Assembly (NCBI GenBank): GCA_036506155.1
Contig: DASXSF010000137.1
Location: 1 to 43,158, forward strand
Reading direction: 5' to 3'
Length of the DNA stretch: 43,158 nt
Origin: DASXRA01 sp036506155
GTDB taxonomy: Bacteria; Actinomycetota; Actinomycetes; Mycobacteriales; Jatrophihabitantaceae
Below, one piece after another: positions 1 to 6,377 of the stretch. Within the stretch, counting starts at the first letter, position 1, and each line of letters starts with the position of its first letter. The notes under the pieces were generated by a model that had not been told where the DNA came from, ran no database searches, and saw only the letters and a program-made list of their open reading frames with translations. The translations under genes and the position numbers were made by a program.

Positions 1-219
1 AACGAATACCTCCTCGCCAGCCAACTCTCCAACGGCAACCCCAACGTCGCCCCCGTCACCTACGCCATCGCCACCTTCAGCGGCTCCGACCCCCGAATCG
101 TCCCCTACACCTCCATCATGGCCGCCGGCGTCGTCGTCACCTTCCCCCTCGTCCTCGTCGTACTCCTCTTCCAACGCCGCATCGTCTCCGGCCTCACCGC
201 AGGCGGCGTCAAAGGCTGA
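1..219 (+). CDS. Carbohydrate ABC transporter permease, MalG type (3' end only)
   Basis: The window opens inside this gene; only the last 72 codons are present and the stop is TGA at 217-219. The visible part ends in one hydrophobic segment (roughly residues 39-57 of the fragment) and then QRRIVSGLTAGGVKG, the highly conserved C-terminal tail of MalG/AraQ-type inner-membrane permeases of sugar ABC importers. The EAA loop that contacts the ATPase lies upstream of the window. The next gene is a GH13 alpha-glucosidase 28 bases downstream on the same strand, so the substrate is probably an alpha-linked oligosaccharide such as maltose or trehalose; this is inference. C-rich third positions (ACC, GTC, CTC) fit the host genome. 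Confidence 0.9.
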   Translation, partial: NEYLLASQLSNGNPNVAPVTYAIATFSGSDPRIVPYTSIMAAGVVVTFPLVLVVLLFQRRIVSGLTAGGVKG

Positions 220-247
220 CCGACCCAGCAAAATCGGAGGGATTTCA

Positions 248-1957
248 TTGTCCAGCACCTTGAACGACGTCACCTATGACCGCAGGGACGTCGTATCCGA
301 CGAGGACTGGTGGCGCCAAGCTGTCGTATATCAGATCTACCCGCGCAGTTTCGCCGACTCCAACGGCGACGGTATCGGCGACCTGCGCGGAATCATTTCC
401 CGCATTCCCTACCTCGCCGCGCTCGGGGTGGATGCGGTCTGGCTGAGCCCGTTCTACCCATCGGCACTCGCTGACGGCGGCTATGACGTCGACGACTACC
501 GCGACGTCGACCCGAAGCTCGGCACGCTCGACGACTTCGACGACATGGTCGCGATCCTGCACGCCCATGGCATCAAGCTGATCGTCGACATCGTGCCCAA
601 TCACACCTCGAACCGGCATGTCTGGTTCCAGGAGGCGTTGGCCGCACCTGCGGAATCCCCGGCTCGCGAGCGGTACATCTTCCGTGACGGGACCGGGCCG
701 GACGGCGCAGAGCCGCCGTCGGACTGGCACTCATCCTTCGGCGGATCGGCGTGGACGCGCGTCGAGGATGGGCAGTGGTACCTGCATCTGTTCGCCCCGG
801 AGCAGCCCGACCTCAACTGGGACAACCCTGAGGTGCGGGCGGACTTCATCAAGACGATCCGGTTCTGGTCCGACCGCGGCGCGGACGGGTTCCGGGTCGA
901 CGTCGCACACGGGTTGGCCAAGGATCTGCGTGAACCGCTGCCGCCCTGGCGCACACTGAACGAGGAGCTACTGCTGCGGGGTGCGCACCCCTTCACGGAC
1001 CGCGACGAGGTGCACGAGATCTACGCCGAGTGGCGACGGGTCTTCGACGAGTACGACCCGCCACGGAGCAGTGTCGCGGAGGCATGGGTTCACCCGTCGC
1101 GCCGCAGCCGGTACGCGAGCGCGACCAGCCTGGGTCAGGTATTCAACTTCGACCTCGTCGAGCTCACCTGGAACCCCGTGCGCTACCGGCAGGTGATCGT
1201 CCAGAGCCTCGCCGACGCCACAGCGGCCGGCTCGTCCAGCACCTGGGTGCTGTCCAACCATGACGTGGTGCGGCACGCGAGCCGCTACGGCCTGGTATCC
1301 GAAGCGGCATCCCACGAGGGAAGAGTGGTCAGCCGCCAATGGGTGCTGAGCGGCGGAATCACGCCGGAGTACGACCCAGTGCTCGGGCTGCGCCGTGCTC
1401 GAGCTGCCAGCCTGCTGATGCTCGCGTTGCCCGGCTCGGCCTACCTGTACCAGGGCGAAGAGCTCGGACTCCCCGAGGTTCCCAACATTCCCGACGAGCA
1501 CCGTCAGGACCCGACCTTCTTCACGAACTCCGGAGTCGACAAAGGCCGGGACGGCTGCCGGGTTCCGATCCCATGGACCAGCAATGGTCCGTCATTCGGG
1601 TTCAGCGCGGGAACTGCCCATCTTCCACAGCCGGAATGGTTCGCCGCCATGTCGGTGCAGGCACAAGAGGCCGACGCCGAATCCACGCTGCTGCTCTACC
1701 GCCGCGCCTTGCGGTGGCGCAGGCGGCTGCAAACGACCGAGGAGCTGCGCTGGCGGGATGCCGACGGCCCGTCCGTCTTGCACTTGGTGCGCAACGGCGG
1801 CTGGCACTGCGTCACCAACTTCGGCCCGGAACCGGTGCCGCTACCGGAAGGGACGATAATCATCAGCAGCGCGCCACTCGCCGACGGCGCACTGCCCTCG
1901 GACACGACCGTATGGATCCTTGCTACCGCCGAGACCTCGACCGGTCCGGCGCAATAG
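248..1957 (+). CDS. GH13 alpha-glucosidase / oligo-1,6-glucosidase-like
   Basis: A 569-residue cytoplasmic glycoside hydrolase family 13 enzyme, predicted to release glucose from the non-reducing end of imported alpha-glucosides. The (beta/alpha)8 barrel begins at WWRQAVVYQIYPRSF (about residue 21). The DIVPNH region I motif is present, the nucleophile is Asp218 in GFRVDVAH, the acid/base is Glu278 in VAEAW, and the transition-state Asp339 lies in SNHDVVRH. A small C-terminal beta domain follows. Length is normal for the family. The TTG start at 248 is chosen because GGAGGG lies 6 bases upstream at 236-241. It probably forms an operon with the upstream sugar permease. Exact linkage specificity cannot be read from the sequence. 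Confidence 0.93.
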   Translation: MSSTLNDVTYDRRDVVSDEDWWRQAVVYQIYPRSFADSNGDGIGDLRGIISRIPYLAALGVDAVWLSPFYPSALADGGYDVDDYRDVDPKLGTLDDFDDMVAILHAHGIKLIVDIVPNHTSNRHVWFQEALAAPAESPARERYIFRDGTGPDGAEPPSDWHSSFGGSAWTRVEDGQWYLHLFAPEQPDLNWDNPEVRADFIKTIRFWSDRGADGFRVDVAHGLAKDLREPLPPWRTLNEELLLRGAHPFTDRDEVHEIYAEWRRVFDEYDPPRSSVAEAWVHPSRRSRYASATSLGQVFNFDLVELTWNPVRYRQVIVQSLADATAAGSSSTWVLSNHDVVRHASRYGLVSEAASHEGRVVSRQWVLSGGITPEYDPVLGLRRARAASLLMLALPGSAYLYQGEELGLPEVPNIPDEHRQDPTFFTNSGVDKGRDGCRVPIPWTSNGPSFGFSAGTAHLPQPEWFAAMSVQAQEADAESTLLLYRRALRWRRRLQTTEELRWRDADGPSVLHLVRNGGWHCVTNFGPEPVPLPEGTIIISSAPLADGALPSDTTVWILATAETSTGPAQ

Positions 1958-1979
1958 ACGTGGCGGGATGGAGTTGGCA

Positions 1980-2310
1980 GTGAGTGGGAAGTCCTGGCTC
2001 GTCTCCGTGATGATGGCGAAGTTCGTGAGTCTGGCCGTTGTGGTCGCGCTCACGATCTTCGCGGTACCCAGGTATGAATGGACTGGCCTCGCGCCCGTCA
2101 TCGCCGCGGCGGCCCTGTTCGTGTCGGCGTCCGCTACCCGTCAGCGGTGCCGCTGGATACCTGCTCCCGGGGACGGTGCTCCTGCTCGCGTTACCACTCC
2201 ATCCCGTCATGTACCGCGTACTCCTCACCGCGCCGGTCGGGTGCGGCCCGGCCGCACACCTCAGGCAACTTAGTCGGAGCCTTGGCGGTGTGTACGGTGA
2301 CGACTTGTGA
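1980..2310 (+). pseudogene. Small membrane protein gene, apparently frameshifted
   Basis: Reading from GTG 1980 (GGAG at 1970-1973 is a suitable ribosome binding site) gives a basic start and two hydrophobic helices, then the frame turns into Arg/Pro-rich nonsense after about 2130. The +1 frame then takes over with a third hydrophobic helix (LLPGTVLLLALPLHPVMY) and ends in TGA 2308-2310, which overlaps the GTG of the next gene by GTGA. That coupling overlap suggests the second frame is the true C-terminus. A single frame change near 2130-2150 would join both halves into a three-helix protein of about 110 residues. It could be a broken gene or a sequencing error. Function is unknown. Confidence 0.42.
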
Positions 2311-2960
2311 CCAGCAACGAGAAGATCGTCGAGCTGATCGAACGGCACGTCCTGCAAGACGGTGAACAGGTCGTCCGGGTGAAAAACTGGCCGGACGGCG
2401 TGGCCGTGACGACGACGGTGCAGCGGCACCTCGTTGCGGGCTCCGAGCAGGCCGCCTGGACCATCAGCCGGGAACCGTGGGTCGACGATGTCGTGATCGC
2501 CGAACGTGACGAGCTGATCGTCGAGGGCCAGCCCCAGCGCTTCGGCTTCCTGCTGCTTGGTGACGGTACCGACATCTACCTCAACGACCCGGCAGCCGTG
2601 TCCGAACTGGGCCGGCGGCTCGCCGACGGGATGGACCCGGCGGGGTACGCCGAGATACTGGTGGCGTTCCATCCGTATACCAGCGCGGATCGCGCGGTGC
2701 TGACCGAGCCCGACGAGTTGCGCCGCGCTCTGGGCCGACCGGGCCTGCCCGACGTCGAGCCGATCCGGCTGCGGCAGACAACGGAAGGGGTGCGGCTGAC
2801 GTTCTCCTCGTTCGCCCGGTACCGGCTCGTAGGCCCGCAGGAACTGCTGGATCTGCTGGCGTGGACGGTGGATGTCCCTGCAGGCGAGCCCGCGCGCTGG
2901 TCCTCGCGTCCGACCGTGACCGGGCAACGCCTTGATCCGGCGAGCGGCGTCCCGCAGTAA
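2307..2960 (+). CDS. Hypothetical protein (unrecognised, 217 aa)
   Basis: I do not recognise this family. The protein is soluble and acidic, without signal peptide or membrane helix. It begins MTSNEKIVELIERHVL and contains mixed alpha/beta segments, including a VAVTTTVQRHLV strand region and a C-terminal helix around LLDLLAWTV. The GTG start overlaps the stop of the upstream membrane-protein remnant by four bases, indicating coupled translation. Third-position GC is high, so the frame is surely coding. It converges on the leftward tandem paralogue pair with only 4 bases between the two stop codons. Because it sits at the start of an island with immunity-type genes it may belong to that set, but nothing in the sequence proves it. 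Confidence 0.75.
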   Translation: MTSNEKIVELIERHVLQDGEQVVRVKNWPDGVAVTTTVQRHLVAGSEQAAWTISREPWVDDVVIAERDELIVEGQPQRFGFLLLGDGTDIYLNDPAAVSELGRRLADGMDPAGYAEILVAFHPYTSADRAVLTEPDELRRALGRPGLPDVEPIRLRQTTEGVRLTFSSFARYRLVGPQELLDLLAWTVDVPAGEPARWSSRPTVTGQRLDPASGVPQ

Positions 2961-2964
2961 TGAA

Positions 2965-3630
2965 CTACCCGCTGAGGGGCGGGTCCTCAAGAGCATCCTC
3001 GCGTGCCTCGTCGAGGTACATGGCGCCGCCGGCGACCAGCACCTGGATCGCCGCCAGGCACCGGGTGAGCACCCGTTCGGGGTCGGTCTCGTCCGGGTCG
3101 TTCGGATCACCTGCGGCGGCGAACACGTGGCACGCCTGCCACAAGCTGTCGCACGCGTGACCCCACTTCCACAGCTCATATGCGAAGCCGGACACCCGGA
3201 CCGCGGGCACGTTCTCCGACGCGCCGATCGCGTAGAGCCGCGGCTCCTCGAGCGTGTTGCCGAGGCCGATCAGCAACGACCTGGTACGGCACACCCGCGC
3301 GAACTCGACCGCATCTGCGGTCCCGGGCGTGACCTCGATCAGCAGATCGCGAGCTGTCAGATCCGCCAAGGCGTCGCCGATGTTCGGGATCCCGCTGGCG
3401 CGCGCGGCTCCTATGAGTGCGGAGCGGGTCCACGGCGCGGTGTCTCCGCCACCGGGCTCGGGCAGCCCGTGCCCGAGGGCCCATACTGCGAACTGTCCAG
3501 CGTCTTCGAGTTTGTAGATCTCCCATCCGATCCGAACGGCGTGGAATTCGGCCTCGCTAGCGCCAGGTGGAACGCTGGCGCCGACGTAATGGCCGATCGG
3601 GACGATCAAAGACTGGGCGTTGTCAGCCAT
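2965..3630 (-). CDS. Hypothetical protein, second member of a tandem paralogue pair
   Basis: A 221-residue soluble protein of a family I do not recognise. It is a clear paralogue of the gene just upstream: both begin with an IGHY(V/L)G motif, then share QFAVWAxxHG, a segment ending LLIEVTP or LLVEVTP, a (G)LGN motif, YxLWxW and LWxxC, with about the same spacing. The ATG at 3628-3630 overlaps the end of the upstream paralogue by 8 bases, so the two are translated together and perhaps act as a heteromer. The helix-rich middle region could be a winged-helix fold, but that is a guess. The gene lies in an island with SUKH-3 and Imm35 genes, so a role in immunity or self-protection is possible but unproven. 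Confidence 0.75.
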   Translation of the reverse strand: MADNAQSLIVPIGHYVGASVPPGASEAEFHAVRIGWEIYKLEDAGQFAVWALGHGLPEPGGGDTAPWTRSALIGAARASGIPNIGDALADLTARDLLIEVTPGTADAVEFARVCRTRSLLIGLGNTLEEPRLYAIGASENVPAVRVSGFAYELWKWGHACDSLWQACHVFAAAGDPNDPDETDPERVLTRCLAAIQVLVAGGAMYLDEAREDALEDPPLSG

Positions 3631-4327
3631 TGTCACCGGCCGTTGATCGCGCCGTGGCCGGGCGATGGGGCCACACGAGCCGGAAGTCGATATCGAGGCA
3701 GGCGGCGTTGGCCAGCAGGATGGCGTGCAGCGAGCCGAGGAACCCGGTGAGCAGGCGGGCGGGCTCCAGTGACTCCGGCTCCGCCGACCCGGCGCGCCGC
3801 GCGGCATCGGCCGCGTTCTCGCAGGTGGCCCACAGGGAGTCGTCCATCGCAGACCACAGCCACAGGTCGTAGACCGGATGCGAGACCTCGATCACCGGCT
3901 GGGTAAGGAAGCCGATACCGAACAGGTCTGGCTCGCTCGGACCGTTGCCCAGCCCGAGCATGAGTGGCACGAGCCGATGCGATCTCGCGAAGACGATTGC
4001 CTGATCGTCGAGGGGCGTTACCTCGACCAGCAGGCCATCGGCGAGGAAGTCGTCGATGATCTCCGATGCGCGGTCCAGACCGGCGACCGACGGGTGCTGC
4101 TCGAGCGATTGGCGTTGCCAGGGCAGGTCGTTCCCAATCGCCTCCTCGGAGCCGTGCGCGGCAGCCCACACTGCGAACTGCTCCTCGCTGAGGTTGTGGA
4201 ACGTCGCACCGCGGCGCACCTGCCGCACAGCGGGGGCCGCGCCGATCCGATGCTGGACCCCGAGGTAATGACCGATCGGGAAGAGCAACGATCCGTCCGC
4301 GCCGGCCGACGGCGTCGTGATGGACAC
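3623..4327 (-). CDS. Hypothetical protein, first member of a tandem paralogue pair
   Basis: A 234-residue soluble protein paralogous to the downstream gene (IGHYLG, QFAVWAAAHG, LLVEVTP, LGLGN, YDLWLW and LWATC shared in the same order). Start chosen: GTG 4325-4327. TACGAT on this strand (4334-4339) lies 6 bases before it, the leaderless-promoter arrangement seen at several other genes here, and the resulting N-terminus is similar in length to the paralogue's. An upstream in-frame GTG at 4358-4360 would add 11 residues. The stop codon lies inside the next gene, giving an 8-base overlap. The family is unrecognised, so no function is offered. Confidence 0.75.
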   Translation of the reverse strand: MSITTPSAGADGSLLFPIGHYLGVQHRIGAAPAVRQVRRGATFHNLSEEQFAVWAAAHGSEEAIGNDLPWQRQSLEQHPSVAGLDRASEIIDDFLADGLLVEVTPLDDQAIVFARSHRLVPLMLGLGNGPSEPDLFGIGFLTQPVIEVSHPVYDLWLWSAMDDSLWATCENAADAARRAGSAEPESLEPARLLTGFLGSLHAILLANAACLDIDFRLVWPHRPATARSTAGDNG

Positions 4328-4443
4328 CGCGCGATCGTAGCGGTTGGCCGACAGGCCCACCGGATTCGGGCTGTCTCTGCCAGTCTGCCGATGTCCGGCA
4401 TGGCTAGGCTGGCTCTGCCGGTGGAATGACCTCTAGGAGCGCG

Positions 4444-4554
4444 ATGATCACCCGTGAAGGGGTGGACCAGATCGCCGAGAAGTGGGCGGTCGCCTTCTTC
4501 CGTAGCGGCCTGACCCGACAGCCCTCTCCGCAAAGGACTACCGGCAATGCCTGA
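4444..4554 (+). CDS. Short reading frame resembling the first residues of an Imm35 protein (truncated)
   Basis: A 36-codon frame with a good ribosome binding site (AGGAG at 4435-4439) and a possible -10 box TAGGCT at 4405-4410. It starts MITREGVDQIAEKWA, which aligns with MITLDEAELIAEKWV at the start of the Imm35-deaminase gene at 5106. The similarity stops after about 15 residues and the frame ends inside the SUKH-3 gene, overlapping its ATG by 8 bases. The likeliest reading is a decayed duplicate of the Imm35 gene whose start signals now drive SUKH-3 translation by coupling. It may not make a functional product. Confidence 0.45.
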   Translation: MITREGVDQIAEKWAVAFFRSGLTRQPSPQRTTGNA

Positions 4555-5035
4555 GGGGCTTCCGCGCGAAGTGGCGGACGTGCTCCGTGCGGCGGGCTGG
4601 TCGCCGACTCGGCGCCGAACCGAGGTGCAGGTAGCCGCCACGGTCGAGGTCGTCGAGAGCGAGGTCGGTCGCAACGGCGCGACGATCGAATCGTTCCCGG
4701 CCGCGATCGACGCGGTGAGCGAGTTCGGCGGCATCTACGTCGCGCAGGACGGTCCGGGTCGCCACCTGCGCCGCCGTCCGTTCGCCATCGATCCGACGCT
4801 AGTCGCGGCCACCGCCGAGACGCTCGCCGATCTCGGCAAGCGGCTGAACGTCCGCCTCTTCCCGATCGGGATGGAGGGCGACCACGACTCCGTCCTCGCG
4901 ATAGACGAGCTCGGACGGGTCTTCGCGCTTGACCATGCCGGCGTCTGGTACCTCGGCGACAGCGTCGCCGCTGCGCTCACCACCCTGGTCACCGGCACCC
5001 AGCCGCCCCGCCTGGACGACAACGGCAATTGGTGA
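4547..5035 (+). CDS. SUKH-3 family immunity protein
   Basis: A 162-residue cytoplasmic protein with the SUKH-3 pattern: VADVLRAAGWSPTRR at the N-terminus, then a helix running to a FGG motif (SEFGGIYV), IDPTLV, a LFPIGM strand, and LAIDELGRVFALD before a final helix ending LTTLVTG. SUKH proteins are immunity proteins that neutralise toxin domains of polymorphic and contact-dependent systems, usually made next to the toxin. Here no adjacent intact toxin C-terminus is seen; it lies between a truncated Imm35-like frame and the Imm35-deaminase fusion. Translation is likely coupled to the upstream short frame (8-base overlap). The toxin partner is unknown. Confidence 0.82.
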   Translation: MPEGLPREVADVLRAAGWSPTRRRTEVQVAATVEVVESEVGRNGATIESFPAAIDAVSEFGGIYVAQDGPGRHLRRRPFAIDPTLVAATAETLADLGKRLNVRLFPIGMEGDHDSVLAIDELGRVFALDHAGVWYLGDSVAAALTTLVTGTQPPRLDDNGNW

Positions 5036-5056
5036 CGCCGCAGCTCGGATTAGACT
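5029..5056 (+). promoter_or_regulatory. Predicted promoter of the Imm35-deaminase gene
   Basis: TTGGTG at 5029-5034 and TAGACT at 5051-5056 are separated by 16 bases and overlap the SUKH-3 stop codon. The -10 box fits TANNNT. It would give a leader of about 43 bases carrying the GGAGGG ribosome binding site at 5095-5100. Confidence 0.4.
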
Positions 5057-5105
5057 GCCGAACAAGTCATCGCCGGATTGCAGCACATGGCCCCGGAGGG
5101 CACCG

Positions 5106-5843
5106 ATGATCACCCTGGACGAGGCGGAACTCATCGCCGAGAAATGGGTGAACGACAGCGCGCCGGCGGGAGCGTCGTTCACGGTTGCGGTGCACGAGTT
5201 CGACCTGGGGTACGTCGTGTCGGCTCGCCAGCAGCCTGGTTCGGCCCCGTTGTTCGGCACCGGTCTGGGCATCATCGACAAGTACACAGGGGAGCGCTCG
5301 GTGTGGCCGGGGCTCCCGATGCAGAGCATCATCGATCGCTATCGCGCCCGGCGATCATCTCGACCGCAAGCCGTGTGGACATGGAACCCGGCCGATCGAG
5401 CTCGCTGGGATCTTCGGCACGGTGCGACACCGTCGACGATCACCCATCTGCAGCTCGCCGACCGACAGGTGAGCGCACGCAGCGTGAAGGGCGACGATCC
5501 GCCGCACCACCACCGGCTGGTCACGGAATTCATGCAATATGAGCTGCGTGCCGCTGATCGGGTGCGCGGGTACGAACGGTGCTCGGAAGCGGCGGCGATC
5601 TCGGACGCACTGCACGCCGAGGACGCGCGCCGACAGTCGACAGTCGCCCCGCCGATCACATTGGCCGAGGCTCGCGCTGATTTGTTCGGCAGCGCGACCA
5701 TGACTACCTATCGGGTGAGGGAGCCGGGCGATCCGGTCGCTGGGACCGATGCGCCGCCGTGCTGGTCCTGCGCGAAGCTTGGCCGCCATCTCGGCCTGAC
5801 GCTGGAGTCACCCAACGGTGGCACGACCCGGAACATTCTTTGA
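5106..5843 (+). CDS. Imm35 (YrhB-like) domain fused to YwqJ-type deaminase domain
   Basis: A 245-residue protein. Residues 1-80 match the Imm35/YrhB fold: MITLDEAELIAEKWV, a VVSARQQ strand, then IIDKYTGERSVW and a final IIDRYR helix. Residues 135-235 resemble the YwqJ-like branch of the cytidine deaminase superfamily: Cys159-Ser-Glu161 in ERCSEAAAISDAL stands for the usual zinc ligand and catalytic Glu, and Cys219 and Cys222 in PPCWSC supply the other zinc ligands. All expected catalytic residues are present, so activity on a nucleic acid base or nucleotide is plausible but unproven. Start ATG 5106 follows GGAGGG by 5 bases. Combining an immunity-type and a toxin-type domain in one cytoplasmic-looking protein is unusual for a simple immunity gene. 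Confidence 0.8.
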   Translation: MITLDEAELIAEKWVNDSAPAGASFTVAVHEFDLGYVVSARQQPGSAPLFGTGLGIIDKYTGERSVWPGLPMQSIIDRYRARRSSRPQAVWTWNPADRARWDLRHGATPSTITHLQLADRQVSARSVKGDDPPHHHRLVTEFMQYELRAADRVRGYERCSEAAAISDALHAEDARRQSTVAPPITLAEARADLFGSATMTTYRVREPGDPVAGTDAPPCWSCAKLGRHLGLTLESPNGGTTRNIL

Positions 5844-6010
5844 GCGGTGCGACGGTTGAAGTCGCTCAGCGCGCGCTTTTCGACAAGATTCGCGACGGTG
5901 CCATCCCGCAAACCGACTGCTCTGGCGTCCCGAGCTCCTGGTGGGGGCGTCGATTGGCGCGGGCCGGGGCTGATCCCCTCGGTGACGATGCGCTCGGCAG
6001 TCTCATCTAG
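5840..6010 (+). CDS. Short hypothetical protein, possibly a gene remnant
   Basis: A 56-codon frame whose TTG start (5840-5842) overlaps the stop of the Imm35-deaminase gene as TTGA, the usual sign of translational coupling. The first 25 residues (SGATVEVAQRALFDKIRDGA) look coding, with good codon use; the rest, after a WW pair, has no recognisable motif. It stops just before an AT-rich region, so it may be the surviving N-terminal part of a longer, truncated partner protein. I do not recognise a family. Confidence 0.4.
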   Translation: MSGATVEVAQRALFDKIRDGAIPQTDCSGVPSSWWGRRLARAGADPLGDDALGSLI

Positions 6011-6377
6011 GTAGCAGCTCTATTTCCTCGCCTTTTCGCTGGGAATCATATATTGCCGCGCTGTAAATGAGGGACACCTGCGGAATTCGTGAAAAGTACA
6101 TCTAGCCGCAACCCTAAGTATAAATAGCGTTTCGACTCGGTCCAGATTTGTCCACGACCACTGTCGATCGCTTGATGGTATCCAGGTGTTCACAGGTCGT
6201 TCATGCATGCGCTCCACCTCACCAACGTCGATCCACCAAGATCGTTAATTGCAGTCGCTGGTCATGGGGCTGGAGAGTTCCGAGGTGCAAAACCGTGAGC
6301 AGATCGTCGCGTCGCGAGTTAATGACGGCCAATTGATTTCCGTAGCCGATCCGACTGCCGTGGCGGTCTAGCGGTCG
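6011..6377 (+). other. AT-rich gap upstream of the large toxin-like gene
   Basis: 367 bases with visibly lower GC than anything else in the window. A TATAAAT stretch at 6119-6125 could be a -10 box, but no convincing -35 is seen. A short frame from ATG 6264 to TAG 6369-6371 (35 codons) lies in the same frame as the toxin-like gene and is separated from it only by that TAG and two codons, so the real gene may once have started further upstream. No RNA gene was recognised. The base composition suggests imported or recombined DNA. Confidence 0.5.
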
